Origin: Clarkia xantiana subsp. parviflora
Lineage: Eukaryota > Streptophyta > Magnoliopsida > Myrtales > Onagraceae
Reading direction: 5' to 3'
Assembly: GCA_036873135.1 (NCBI GenBank)
Contig: JAPTYO010000002.1
Coordinates: 21,540,452 to 21,604,451 of the forward strand
DNA: 64,000 nucleotides
Both the position numbers and the translations under genes were made by a program. Below are positions 1 through 12,213 of the stretch, piece by piece. Within the stretch, counting starts at the first letter, position 1, and each line of letters starts with the position of its first letter. Below the pieces are notes generated by a model. It was given only the letters and a program-made list of their open reading frames with translations. It made no database searches and was not told the origin of the DNA.

Positions 1-659
1 TTTCTGTTGAGACGAATCAAGTTGAACCTGATGGTCATATAGCTAAACCGGGAATGACACAACTACCTAAAATACCCATTGTTTCCAGTGGGAGTGAACC
101 AACCATACTTGGTTCCAGATCCTAGTGATCAAGGAATGCATCTCGGAAGTAAAACCCCGAGACCAAGAGGTTGTCATAGGAAAGTTGCAAGTCAAGGTCC
201 TAGCATTGCTCTTGTTCCCAATAGAGACAATGCTCCGATAAGAAGCATTGTTCCGAGTGGGAGGATCGTTCCCAACAGAAATGATGCTACGATAAGAAGC
301 ATTATTCTGAGTGGGAGAAAAGATCATACTAATAAATGGGACTCGCAATGCCTAGACGAGATTCAAAGGAAAGTATCCTATTAAGTAAGGTATAAAACTG
401 TTGACAAGCATTGGAAAGACCTCAATTGGAGAAATGGAGGAAAATAATAAATGAGAGAGATCGCCTAAATGAAAGTCATTATAGTCTATAGTTGATTTAC
501 CTATTAACCACAGGAGCGCAAGGATAAGGTGAGCCCTGAAGTAAGGCTCACCACTGATGAAAAAAGGTCGAACAACACGACTTATTGTGAAAAGACTTAC
601 CCAATTCACGGAGTGGACTTTGATAAGAGAAACTCACTGAATGTGCGTAAAACCACGGT

Positions 660-2454
660 TAGGGCCATTAATGGTCCTGGTCGCAAGTCTCGATCCCGAG
701 CTGCACCAAATGGATGTTAGGACCGCATTCATCCATGGAAACATGGAGGAAGAGATCTACATGGAGCAACCGGAGGGTTTTATTACTCCTGGTAACGAAC
801 GTAAAGTTTGTAAACTCTAAAAGTCCATCTACGGTCTTGAACAGTCGTCTCGGCAATGGTACCGCGGATTCCACGAGGAAATCGTAGGAAACGGATTCGT
901 GAATCTTCCGAGGATCCATGCGTGTATTATAAAACCTTCGGGTCCACGTATATCTTAGGCATTAAAATTGCTAGAAATCAGGCTACCCGGAAATTGTGTC
1001 TGGCTCAAGAAGCCTATATCAACAAGCTGTTGAAAAGGTTCAAATTACAGGATGCCAAACCCGTAGATACGCCGGTGGTATTTGGGTGCACAATGTCAAA
1101 ATGTGACGGCCCTAAGAACCTGGCAGAGCGCGAACATATGAAGGGTGCAGAATATTTAAGCATGGCTGGTAGTTTGATGTACGCCATGCAATGCACCCGT
1201 CCGGATATCTGTTATGTCGTGGGCCTAGTAGCATGTTTCCAATCAGATCCTGGCTATCAACATTTAAAGGCTGTAAAACGAATAATTCGTTATCTGAAAG
1301 GTACTGCCGACTATATTGTGTGCTATGAGGGCGGGAAGTTAGAATTGACCGGTTACAGTGACGCTGACCATGGTGGCGATCCAGACTATCGTAAGTACAC
1401 CACAGGGGAGCGTTCCTCCTTGCTAAAGTCGCAATTTCATGGACGAGCAAGAAGCAAACCTGTCTCGCGCTGTCAACGATGGAATCAGAATTCGTAGCTC
1501 TCTCTAAGAATGCACAGGAAGCAGTCTGGCTGAAAAAGCTTCTTATTGCGCTGCTTAATGGTAACGTCGAGAGTAAACCTGTGAAGGTGTTCTCTGACAA
1601 TAGGCAGCCATTGCGGCAGTTAAGAATCCGAAGTACCATAGTAGGACCAAACATATTGATGTGAAATATTTTTATGCTAAATCTATGGTAGAAGACAATA
1701 TAATCACTATGAAATACTTGTCCACTGATAATATGATTGCGGACCCATTAACTAAGCCACTACGCAGGGATATTCGAAAAGCATGTAAAACTGCTTGGAT
1801 TGCGTAGGGTTTAGAAATGGCATGTATCTGTGATAAAATTTTGATATTAGAAAGTTATGTTTTGTAAGCGAAAGAATTGCAACCGACTTTATGATCAATC
1901 GACGTCATAATGTTTTGATTACATCAGATTTACGGTCTATAATCTAAGTCGTAGGAGGACGCAATCCTCTTCCAAACTATGTCGAATGTGGGCCTTACCT
2001 AGTCACATAGGTACGGTCGTCTTGTGATGGAGGGAGGCCTCCATCAAACAAGACTGGCTAAGAGTCAGGGGGATAAACCTGATTAAGCGAGACGATTATC
2101 TAGTTTCGAAGTAACTCAACGTTTCGCATATCGCCGTGATGAACTTCGTTCGTCATTTAACCACATTCTGGGCCAGATGAGAAGGCTTCTTATTGCGCTG
2201 CTTAATGGTAACGTCAAGAGTAAACCTGTGAAGGTGTTCTCTGACAATAGGCAGTCATTGTGGCAGTTAAGAATCTGAAGTATCATAGTAGGACCAAACA
2301 TATTGATGTGAAATATTTTTATGCTAAATCTATGGTAGAAGACAATATAATCACTATGAAATACTTGTCCACTGATAATATGATTGCGGACCCATTAACT
2401 AAGCCACTACGCAGGGATATTCGAAAAGCATGTAAAACTGCTTGGATTGCGTAG
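660..2454 (+). pseudogene. Copia-1 reverse transcriptase / RNase H remnant
   Basis: Broken end of a copia polyprotein. About 690-858 reads as the RT finger/palm part (HQMDVRTAFIHGNMEEEIYM, then SIYGLEQSSRQWY) with a stop before SIYGL. The frame shifts near 858 into a 213-codon stretch (856-1497) with KLCLAQEAYINKLLKRF, a TRPDICYVVG-type motif and [17 protein letters not shown], the start of RNase H. The RNase H part continues in another frame from about 1440 ([20 protein letters not shown]). Its end ([20 protein letters not shown], then ADPLTKPL) is read best at 2280-2454 in the second copy of a tandem duplication. Family assignment is firm; the lineage within copia is not resolved. Confidence 0.85.
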
Positions 2455-2839
2455 GGTTTAGAAATGGCATGTATCTGTGATAAAATTTTGATATTAGAAA
2501 GTTACGTTTTGTAAGCGAAAGAATTGAAACCGAATTTATGATCAATCGACGTCATAATGTTTTGATTACATCAGATTTAAGGTCTATAAACTAAGTCGCT
2601 GGAGGACGCAATCCTCTGCCAAACTATGTCGAATGTGGGCCTTACCTAGTCACACAGGTACGGTCGTCTTGTGATGGAGGGAGGCCTCCATCAAACAAGA
2701 CTGGCTAAGAGTCAGGGGGATAAACCTGATTAAGCGAGACGATTATCTAGTTTCGAAGTAACTCAGCGTGATCTTCGTTTCGCATATCGCCGTGATGAAC
2801 TTCGTTCGTCATTTAACCACATTCTGGGCCAGATGAGAA
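1538..2839 (+). repeat. Tandem duplication of about 650 bp at the copia-1 3' end
   Basis: 1538-2184 and 2185-2839 are two head-to-tail copies of the RNase H C-terminus plus the following non-coding sequence. Both start GCTTCTTATTGCGCTGC and end CCAGATGAGAA. The offset grows from 647 to 656 because copy 2 has a 9-base insertion near 2770. Point differences are scattered and few, so the duplication is much younger than the stops in the pol gene or has been homogenised. Confidence 0.9.
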
Positions 2840-3408
2840 TCTGTGATAGCATGACTGACATATCCATTTCCTGTCAACCCAAAAGGTTCAGGTATGCTAT
2901 CAACGCGTGCTTCATACTACGCGTGCCACGTTCGACCACGGGGTCACGACTCGGTTGTGCTAGGAAGGAATCCTCGTGATTCTGGCGGGCGCAAACTTCT
3001 TCACCCCGAGCGTGTGATTGATCCCGAGAGCCTTATGAAGAGGAACCCGAAGTATCCTCATGGACTCAGAACTCATACCTAAGGTCAGGCTCAATGCTCG
3101 CTTCCCGGCATACGAGCGTAGTGCTGAACAAAAAGGCCAAGTGACCACGTCTTGGAAACCGTTTGGGTTTGACTAAGGGTATGAGCGATGGGGATGGTCA
3201 AGTTCACATGTAATTCACCGATTCTTGTATTCACTAGGTGGCCCCCAGCCGGATATTAGTTGAAGGTTGTGAATACTTGTACGGATGCCTTGGAGAAGTG
3301 TTCCTATGTGGAAACTAGGCAAATGGAGAATTATCAGTTGACCAACACATACATGTTCATAAACAAATGAAGCTGACAAAAAAGTAGGATACATCGCGGT
3401 ACAATATA

Positions 3409-4135
3409 TGTTGTGTCGAAATCCAACCGCGGGGTCGGACTCTTCGGCACTTCGGGTTATGCTTGAGTCGGGTCGTCGGATGATGACTGTAGGTTGTCGG
3501 AAAGAGACTTCAGGTTGTCAGCAAACGATTGCGGACTGTCGGCAATGCGCGCCTTGCCGGCTTCACGAGCTCCTTCCCTGCACAAAGGGTAATAACCAGC
3601 ACGGAGGGGGGGATGGTGTCGGTTGAACCCTCTCCGATGCTTAAATGAGGATCTAGAGAGAGAAAGTTTCTAGAGAGAGGTCAGAGCTCCAAAGCCAATT
3701 TCTTGAGAATATGAGTTGAAATGGGAGGCCAAGGTCCCCTATTTATAGGCAACCTTAGAATTGAACCCGGTTTTTGTGCGGTTCGACGCCGGTCTTAAAG
3801 GAAGATAGGAACCGTCGTCTGGTTTAATTGAGTTTGGCTTTGGGAGACTCCTTACTCGGTGTATGTAAACATGGTAGCGCGCGGTACCTAGACGGTAGTC
3901 CGAACCCCGTCGGACTTAGGGTATTCGATAGGGTTCGGATTGCCTGTGGACAATCTGGGCCGTCCGGATTGCCTCAGCAATCCGGAGGTCCGATCCGGAC
4001 GCGCATGCTGCGCTTCCGGACCGTTTTGGACCTCGGGTGATGCGTTTGGATCCGTTATGTGATTTCCGACGTGTCTATGAAGTCAGGAATGTAAATACGA
4101 ACCCGAATTGGGCAGATATCCATCACTTGCCCCAC
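3409..4135 (-). repeat. 3' LTR of the LARD-like element
   Basis: 727 bases, TG..CA ends. It aligns through its length with 12790-13463 but carries about 40 extra bases (near 3950-4000, a GC-rich stretch repeating the CCGGATTGCC-type motif) and many point differences, so the insertion is not recent. On the minus strand the LTR starts TGATGGATATCTGCCC right after the PPT. Confidence 0.9.
3739..3748 (-). promoter_or_regulatory. TATA box of the 3' LTR
   Basis: Minus strand reads CTATAAATAG, a consensus plant TATA box, about 400 bases into the LTR. The same box is kept in the other LTR at 13115-13124. Confidence 0.6.
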
Positions 4136-4149
4136 GAGTCAAGTAACGA
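4136..4149 (-). other. Polypurine tract of the LARD-like element
   Basis: Minus strand reads ACTCGTGGGGCAAG, ending exactly where the 3' LTR begins (TGATGG). This is the expected place and composition of a plus-strand primer site and fixes the element's orientation. Confidence 0.65.
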
Positions 4150-5649
4150 TTCAGACCATACTTGACTCTATTTTAAGATAGGATATAAGCCCAATTTAGG
4201 TTCGGCGCTGACCTCAGGGGTGGCTTGTTTGACAATTGGGCGCGAAGGCCTTGATTTTTCTTCACTTTAAATCTTGTCGGGAGATTTTTTAACTGCTGAC
4301 AGGGTTAGTGCAACAAGCAGTATTTATATGACAACGAACACTAGACAGTGCACATATGATAATGGACTTAGGCAATAATTTTCATGGATGTGTGCAATCA
4401 TGGTCTATGATGTTAACATGAATGTGATGACATGATATAAATGATGTAAACATGTAATCAACAATTGAATCATAAAAATGATCACGTAATGATATGCATC
4501 ATGCATTTTGAGATGACGCAGTGCGCGCTAAATTAAGTGCGCATAGCATGTAGTCATGATTGCTAAAATGAGTCTAGAAAATCCTAAGTGTTGTAATGAG
4601 AAGATAACAACACACAATCATGCCATTTTAGGGACTTAATAAGAAATAGTGAAAGTTTTAGGAAGTACCCATAGATAATTATGAATAGATGTAGGAGAGA
4701 GAATATCCATTAGTTAAACCTCCACCCTTAGTAATTTTTGAGATCCTCTCATTTCTTGAAGAAGAAGACACTTGGGAGTAAAAAGCTTGGCCACCAAGAA
4801 ACTTAGTCGATCACGGCGAGACCAAGCAAGGCCGACTTCGGCGGTGGTTTTGGACGGCACGACGACAGCATCTTCACCACCGGCGGTGGCGTGTGACTCC
4901 TTCGGCGGCGGCGCGTGAGATTTCGGGTGGTGGTTTGCACGGTGGTTCGATCGTCTCGACGAGGTGAGTCCGATTCCGTGTATGGTTAGCCTTTTATGAC
5001 CTTGCTTAGTCTTGATTTACTCTTGAAATCTTCATGAATTTGATCACCTTAACATGCACATAAGGTGTTTGATAAAATTCCCAAGAGTAGTTAGTTTCTC
5101 AAATTGGCCAAAATTTTGGCTAAGTGCTGAAAATTTATGAACATGATTGTAAGTAGAAATACTCCCCTCATGTATAGTAATCATTGTCGACATGTTGCAC
5201 CGTAGCGTAAATAGTGTTCGAACATGCTTGATGTTGATTGTTGATGGTTGATAATTGATCATTGAACACCGTACGCTGTCTGCAGTCATGATAAAACACT
5301 TAGCAAATATTTTTGAGATATTTAATGTTGGTTACCATGATTGTCGTTATTTGATCTTTGTCGACTGCCGTTGATTTCCAACATAGAAAAATACTTAGAA
5401 AGTATTTCTTGTTTGGTCTTTTGCTTCATGACCATACTACCATCCACATGTATGCTTGTTGAGTATGCGCGCGCTTGTATGTGCGCGCTTGTATGTGTGC
5501 CCTTGTTTGTGTGCGCACTTGTATGTGCGCGCTTGCTCCAACACTTATTTTTCTCTTGTCTGTTGCCATGCATGTTGTATCTATAGGTTTGACATAGACG
5601 TAGAGCGGATTTCATCATAGTGGTTGATATGTACAGAGTGCTTGTCGTC
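4150..5649. other. LARD-like element interior, no gene seen
   Basis: No conserved protein domain on either strand. 4800-4950 is GC-rich with GGCGGTGG/CGGCGGCG motifs. 5465-5545 has a short degenerate array of GTGCGCGCTTGTAT units. Open frames here are short and unlike known families. Confidence 0.5.
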
Positions 5650-6020
5650 TGCTGTCATGGAAAAACACTTAGAAAATATTTCTTGATAGTCGACACTTTG
5701 TCATATGTCGACTGCTGACATAGTGGAACACTTAGAAAATATTCCTTGATAGTCGACACCTCGTCATATGTCGACTGCTGACGTAGTAGAGCACTTAGAA
5801 AATATTTCTTGATAGTCGACACTTTGTCATATGTCGACTGCTGCTATAGTAGAACACTTAGAAAATATTCATTGATAATCGACACCTTGTCATATGTCGA
5901 CTGCTGACATAGTGGAACACTTAGAAAATATTCCTTGATAGTCGACACCTTGTCATATGTCGACTGCTGACATAGTGGAACACTCAGAAAATATTGCTTG
6001 ATAGTCAACACCTTGTCATA
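5650..6020. repeat. 63-bp tandem array in the LARD-like element
   Basis: About 5.5 units with a 63-base period. Each contains CACTTAGAAAATATT, TTGATAGTCGACAC and TGTCATATGTCGACTGCTG. CACTT recurs at 5666, 5729 and 5792. Units differ by a few bases. 63 is a multiple of three, but no long frame runs through the array. Confidence 0.9.
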
Positions 6021-6239
6021 TGTCGCACGCGTTGTTCACTGCGCGCGTTGTTCGTTGTGTACATGATCATAGCATGTGCGATGTAATATTTTGAACACTT
6101 AGAATTTCTCCATTGTATGTCAACATACATGTCGTAGTCCTGCATTAACTGGCAAATACATGCAAGTATAAATGTTAGTGCCATAATCATATTCACACTT
6201 GTTACCTTAAATGAAGGCGTAGTATCATGTAGACGCGCA

Positions 6240-6440
6240 TTGATTACGTAGAAAACGTAGGTGTCGGGATGATGCCCATGTTGACATAGAGTCTTATGTA
6301 GATGCGCGTAGATCACATAAAATATGTGAGTGTCGGGACGAGGCCCATGTTGACGTAGAGTCTTATGTAGATGCGCGTAGATCACATAAAACATGTGAGT
6401 GTCGGGACGAGGCCCATTGTTGACATAGGGTTACCCCCCC
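6240..6440. repeat. 69-bp tandem array in the LARD-like element
   Basis: Nearly three units with a 69-base period. GTGTCGGGA recurs at about 6261, 6330 and 6399, each followed by ATG- or AGGCCCATGTTGAC. The last two units are almost identical. The period keeps one minus-strand frame open across the copies (6005-6394), which looks incidental. Confidence 0.85.
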
Positions 6441-8218
6441 GAGGGGGATGTTCGCTATATGATGCATAGAGACTAACAAGTCTGTAGATATGTAGTTGTC
6501 TCCATCGGGAGAGTGTTCATTAGTTAGTGCTTGCATTGATGACTGTCGCGTATGCACGCGATGATCAAGTTGTTTTTCATCCTTGTAGACTGAGTTGTCA
6601 AAGCGTATCTTCCAGAGTACACATCCAGACTTAGCTGATTTTGCGGACATGATAGCCGCTTAAAGACATGCGGACATGATAGCCGCTTAGTAGTAGATCT
6701 TACGTTGGCATGTCGACATGTGCGTACGCGTACTCGCGATCATGGCAGTTATACTTATCATTTGGAAATGAGTTGTTACATCTCCTAGTGACGTGTCGGA
6801 GCATGAGCGTACTATGCCATGTTTGTTGCTACTATCTTTAGTTTCTGAACGACAGGTGTCATCTCCACTCCTCAACGCGTCGACACACGCGTGTCGCGCT
6901 TGACGTCTTCATACTTAGTTTGTGAACATTGTGTTGCCTTCCGCGTAGAGTGTTGATATGTACGCGCTACCCTTGGGAGTGATGCTCTTCAGAATCTGGT
7001 TAGATAATGATCTTCTTGCCTTTCTGAGTCCAAGTCAGGGTCGAGGTCGACTTAGCGCCGCCACCGTTAACAATGCTTTCACTTGATCAGGAATAAAGCG
7101 ATTCGTCTCCGAGATTCGTCCCTCGAGCAACTTCGAGTTATCTGAGTTTACTGCTAGTGGACTCGCCCATCTGCCCCCGTGTCGAGGGACTGGATCTTGG
7201 CGGAGGAGCCGCTTGAAGCGAGTATATTGCTTATGTTGTTGATCTTCCATTTTGCATCTATCCCTTTTGTTTCTTGTTTGATGGTAGTATTGTCGAGGTG
7301 TCACGCGCGTGCTGAGGGGATACGCGCGTGTTAAGGGATCGCGCGCATGTTGAAGGTGTGCGCGTATGCTAGTTCGCTTTGTCCCTGTGCATCTTGTTCT
7401 TCACTCTTATTATATGCTGCTTGGGTGCTTAGGTTATTGTATTGGAGGCTAGGCTCGAATTGTTATTCTTGATTCCGAGGTGACTATCCTTCGCACGAAG
7501 GTTGCTGATGATAGCGAGGTGCGCAATTATTTCGTGATGACGTCCAGACAAGCGTTGGCGTCTTGATGTATGATTTATGCAAGGTGTGTATACTCTTGCC
7601 CCCGTGTCTTCGTTTTGTTAACTTGGTATTTTGCTAATTCTGCCATTGATTGTATGGCACCCTTTGCGCACTCAAGGCGGCGTGATTGTACATTGCGCTA
7701 TAAAGGTCGCATGGCTGCGTACGGTCGCATGGTTGCGTACGTAGATGTTAAGTGGAATATATCACTTGCATCCTGTATGAAGTTGATTGATCTTTACCAA
7801 GCTTCGTGCATAGTTGTTATACGACATGTCAGGATTGAGGTTACGCCATGTGTTGTTCCCTGAACCTCTTATACGTTTGATGTTGTATAATAGACATGTC
7901 ATGATCATGATAACTCGTTAGTAGTATTTCATACCTTGCGTTATCTTTGTTGTCTGTGTGCATTGGACTTGTATGATAGGATAAGCATCTTTTTATAATG
8001 AATATGACATCCGTAGTTGCGACTGTATGTCGTGCGTTGTTGAGTGTCATGAGTGCCCCTTCTTGGTTAAATTCCAAGGCATAGTATGATGCATACACTA
8101 GGTACTTGCAGTGTTGTAAGTAGTAATGTACTTGGCGCTGGCAATTGGCACGAGGGCTCTTGGCACTGGCACTCAATATGTAGAAGAGTCCTCTTGATGG
8201 GGCAAGACATTAGTTTAT

Positions 8219-8760
8219 ACCGTCTCTAAGTTCCACTCTAAGGCGACGTTGTGACAAGAAGCTACTTGTTCTATACTATGCGTTTTTCCATCAGTCAGTT
8301 GGGCACACCCCGCGTGACGTTGTTGCAAAGCTTTCCATGGTTAGACCCCTACTTACTTTGTGATGCTACTACGTCTCCACTTGGTTAGTCCAATGGACGG
8401 GACAAAGGTCGTATCCATACGACTTGTAATTTTTTACCGTCTCTTGAACCATTTCAAGGCGACGTTGTGGCAAGACGCTACTTGCACTATGCTATGCGTT
8501 TTTTCATCCGTCAGTTGGGCACACCCCGCGTGACGTTGTTGCAAGGCTTTCCATGGTTAGACCCGTACTTACCTTGCGATGCTACTGCACCTCTCCATGG
8601 TTAGTCCGGAAGGGTTATACAATACCAATTTAAAGCGATTTGTAGTTTTTACCGTCTCTTGGTCCACTCCAAGGCGACGTTGTGGCAAGACACTACTTGC
8701 TGAATTTGGTGTGTTTTATTCCGTTATATGCTCACGGGCAAGATATAGTTGTACAAGACT
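8219..8760. repeat. About 216-bp tandem repeat, 2.5 copies
   Basis: Units start ACCGTCTCT at 8219, 8436 and 8651. They share AAGGCGACGTTGTG and, in the two full copies, GGGCACACCCCGCGTGACG and CCATGGTTAGACCC. The third copy stops after about 70-100 bases. Confidence 0.85.
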
Positions 8761-8819
8761 CGACTTGTAGGTTTGGAGAGTTTTTCGAACAGGGTGCGCT
8801 CCTGCTAGTGTATATACAT

Positions 8820-9300
8820 GAAGTTATCCTAACAAGGAATACGTCTTCATGGCGTATGAACCCTTAAGAGGATATACATACTTTGAGAGTGCATGAAGCT
8901 GCCCTAACAAGGAATAAGTCTTCATGGAGTATAAACCCTAAAGAGGATATACATACTTTGAGAGTGCATGAAGCTGCCCTAACAAGGAATAAGTCTTCAT
9001 GGAGTATGAACTCCAAAGAGGATATACATACTTTGTAGATTTGTGGGGTTGTCGACTAACAAGAGGACTTTCGCCACGATGGGGTGATCAATCCCACATG
9101 TTGCCGCATCCTGTTTTGAACTCAGGGAATGGCTATGAACATAAGGATTTGCCTCTAACAAGAGGATTTCGCAGCATGCCATTTTGTAGTTGTGAACATG
9201 GGGGTTGCCCTCTAAAGAGGATGTCGCAACATGTCACTTTGTAGTTGTGAACATGGGGGTTGCCCTCTAAGGAGGATGTCGCAGCATGTCACTTTGATAA
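8820..9300. repeat. 75-bp and 55-bp tandem arrays, adjacent
   Basis: GAGGATATACATACTTTG recurs with a 75-base period (8868, 8943, 9018) beside AACAAGGAATAAGTCTTCATGG. It passes into a 55-base array with GTAGTTGTGAACATGGGGGT at 9186 and 9241 and a diverged unit before it. Both arrays share an AGAGGAT core, so one may have arisen from the other. Confidence 0.85.
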
Positions 9301-10958
9301 ATCTTGGTTTGAACTCAAGATGTAGTATGTTGTCGACGCTATTTGGGGTAGTCGTCGTTATAGATAGAGAGCATTGTATGCTCCATGTTGATGTTGATAA
9401 TAGACATGTCGGCGTTGTATGACATAAGCCGTTTGTTGTACATAGCGCGATAGCTTGTATTGTTGATGCGAGTAATATGCGCATAGTTTGCTACTTGGCG
9501 TAATTCCAAGGTAGTAAGCATAATGTAGTATGTACCTACGAAAGTAGATTAACTTCATTAGATACTTGGTGTATGTGCAATGGGTTGCGGGAAAACGTCA
9601 ACTGATCGCTCCTTCCGAAATGTAGCAAGGCTAGTAAACATAAACTACACTTAGAGTGCTAGTTGCATTTAATCTAAGAAGACTTGAAGTAGATATGCAA
9701 AAATGAAGATAAATGGATTGATAGTGTTTTCGCCGCCTTCGTGGTTGGCTTGATGGCGATTGTGGTTGTTTGGATATAGATTGCATCAATACTCGATGTT
9801 GTTTCTGAGTAGAGTACATTGTTGTTTTGATAGTTGAGTTTGTACCTACGAAGAGGATTACGCTTTGTCAGATAGTTGCAATATTTACAAGTTTGCAAAA
9901 ATATGGAGTTATGAATTTTCTTTTAAGTAATGCTTATAATAGATAGAATAAAGGAGTCTGATACGAGGACTCCTTGGTTGTGCAGGAAACTTCCCTAAGT
10001 GCGAACGCAACAGGTGCGCATATGTCGGGAGCGGAGCTTTTTCAAGTACCACCCGCTATATATGTTTGTGAATATGTACGTATAAACAGCGACTATGCAT
10101 TGTTGTATGCGTCCTCTAGTTAATACGCGTCGATGCCTCCTTAGCGTGATGTACATGCCTATATATGATCGTTGCTTGGTGCTGTTTCCAAGGGAAGAGC
10201 TGATGTTTGAGTAGAATGGTCGTTGAGATGTCACAAGTTATAGTTAACTTGGAGACTTGCTACGATGCTGCAAATGATATATACGCGACCATTACTTGGC
10301 TTAGTTGCCTAAATAGAATATCCATAGATAGAGAATTCCAGAGAGTGTTGCATACAGCTCCACCTAATGTTGTTCCCTAGATAGGGTGTGTCATTGAGAC
10401 ATCTCTTGGATGTACATATAACCTGTCTCAAAGTTAGTCGCAATACTTTGAGATATATATTGGTTAGGGAATAGAATGGATTTATAAGTCTCCTCGTATG
10501 GCTCTATCGCCTGCAATGCCAATATGACTGGATCAGACTATTCGCGACTAGTCTGTTCCGTTCAGCTTGGATTTTGCTTTGATTAAATCAGGCTACCTTG
10601 AGTAGATATCCTACTCGAGTGGTTTGCTTTATTCATAATAGTATTGTTGTGGAGTTGTTACCTCATACATGAGTTTACCTTTGGCAGTAACGCGTGTTAC
10701 CTGGACCTTGTTCAAGTAGAAGAGATTGTCTTTTGAGGGCGATGCTTGGTGTTTCCCTCTTGGGACCAATTCGTATAGGATGTTGAAGTTGTATTCCTCG
10801 TTGGTTCATTTTATTTAGAGGAGTGGTACCACGTGTTCTTGCAATGATTCTCTTTTTCACTTCGGTGGAATGACAAGCACTTGTCATCTTGTTGCCCCTA
10901 AGTCGCTTGGTAGTCGTACTGTTGTTTCTTGATGGAGTATAGTGATTGTATCTTGTAC

Positions 10959-10975
10959 GGCGGCGGCGGCGGCGG

Positions 10976-11008
<33 letters not shown>
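10959..11008 (+). repeat. (CGG)n followed by a 32-base poly-G run
   Basis: Six to seven CGG triplets pass directly into about 32 consecutive G residues (10977-11008). Such a pure G tract is rare in plant DNA, can form G-quadruplexes and is hard to sequence, so its length in the assembly is uncertain. Short frames through it (poly-Gly, or poly-Pro/Arg on the other strand) are not genes. Confidence 0.85.
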
Positions 11009-11010
<2 letters not shown>

Positions 11011-12213
11011 CAGCAAGATGCCCCCGCTCTTGCGTCGAGTGTTGAGCATGTCTCTTGGAGACTGTCATACGGCAGTGCCCTTACTTGGGGAAGACTTGCG
11101 ATATCGTTCTCCTATCTTCTTGAATTTCGATGCAAGTGTGTTTGTTGTTGGGAGTGGGTAAGAGTAATCTTTCCCTCTCTGACGCGTGGTGCGCGTTGTT
11201 GAATATAGTGTGTACGCTTTGCGTTGTATGCTTCATGTGTTCACTTCATGGGGCCTGAGTTTACTTGATGTGTTTCTTCATACACTTGTGACTCTTCACG
11301 GAGTTGTGTCTGTGTGACAATTGTGCACATGGTTGAGAGATGTTAAACTGGTGGAATCCTCATCTTCTCTTTTGTTGTGGCCGAAGATGATGTTTTGCTG
11401 TCAGCGTACGTTTTGAGTGGTACAACCCTTCTTGTTTGTTTGACAAGGGTAAACTTGCTGGATGTTGGAAATAATTCTCTAACTCTTCTCACGTGATGGG
11501 TTTGGAACAGGCGTGCGTATAACATAGGAATCCCTCCTGAGTTCCTTTCTTCCGCAATGGTGGTGGCGTTGTCACTTGGGTGATGCCCCCGCCTTGTTTA
11601 TTACTGCAGCGCGATTTTTAGTCTTGTGCGCATAGCACGCTTGAGGCTCCATTGCATGGGTGTAGTTGGTGCATGCCCCCATTGGGGATTTTCGGGAAAA
11701 TCCGAGATTTGTGCGGATGCGTCGGGAGCGGACACGTCGAGTGCGGTCGTGTCGGGCGTGGTATTGTGCTACAATTTCCTTCTCCCGGTATTGAAGCTAT
11801 CTTTGATTATCGAGTGTTGGAACATCCTTCGTAGGAAGTGTTGCATTTAGGTTTCCTATCTGCGCATCGTCGAAGGTATACCCATGACTTGGGTTCGTTG
11901 TAAGGATGCGGATGCGCGTGCTTGCCAGGTATTGATTAGGGTACACCGCAAGTTGGGGCTACATGCGCTTTGGAACTGTACGCACCCTTGAAATGTGCGC
12001 ACTTTGGAAATGCGCGTGTCTGTGCACTTTAACGTTGCTTGATTGGTAGATCAGTACGGATACGATCCTTTGATGATCGTAAAGGAATCCTTGGCAGGAA
12101 GTGTACGTGGATGTGAAGGTTGTCCCCATGTCTCTTCTTGATGACGTGCTTCTATGTACGGAGTGTATGAGTTCGTTGCTTCATGCCTTGACTGTTGGTA
12201 CTGGTATGTATCT

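Larger units (their letters stand above)
1..3408 (+). mobile_element. Ty1/copia element, pol remnant, 5' part missing (copia-1, left piece)
   Basis: Left piece of an old copia retrotransposon that enters from beyond the window. Reverse-transcriptase pieces (FIHGNMEEEIYMEQPEGF near 730-780, then SIYGLEQSSRQWY) and an RNase H region are readable in shifted frames. The first 600 bases show no domain I recognise and hold two copies of a roughly 51-base unit (about 219-325). The element is interrupted at 3408/3409 by the LARD-like element. It resumes at 13464, where a PPT-like stretch and the 3' LTR follow. The joined 3' non-coding part is over 1 kb and contains a duplication. It is dead: several stops and frameshifts. 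Confidence 0.8.

Noticed and set aside
5650..6440. Repeats with regular spacing, considered as a CRISPR array
   Set aside because: Plant retrotransposon context; the arrays are head-to-tail with no unique spacers between constant repeats.
7035..7304. 89-codon minus-strand frame in the LARD-like interior, considered as a gag piece
   Set aside because: No zinc knuckle or conserved gag segment could be identified, and no neighbouring frame continues it.
10675..11202. Frames with poly-Pro/Arg, poly-Gly and poly-Arg
   Set aside because: They arise from the CGG/poly-G tract inside the LARD-like element; flanks have no conserved domain.
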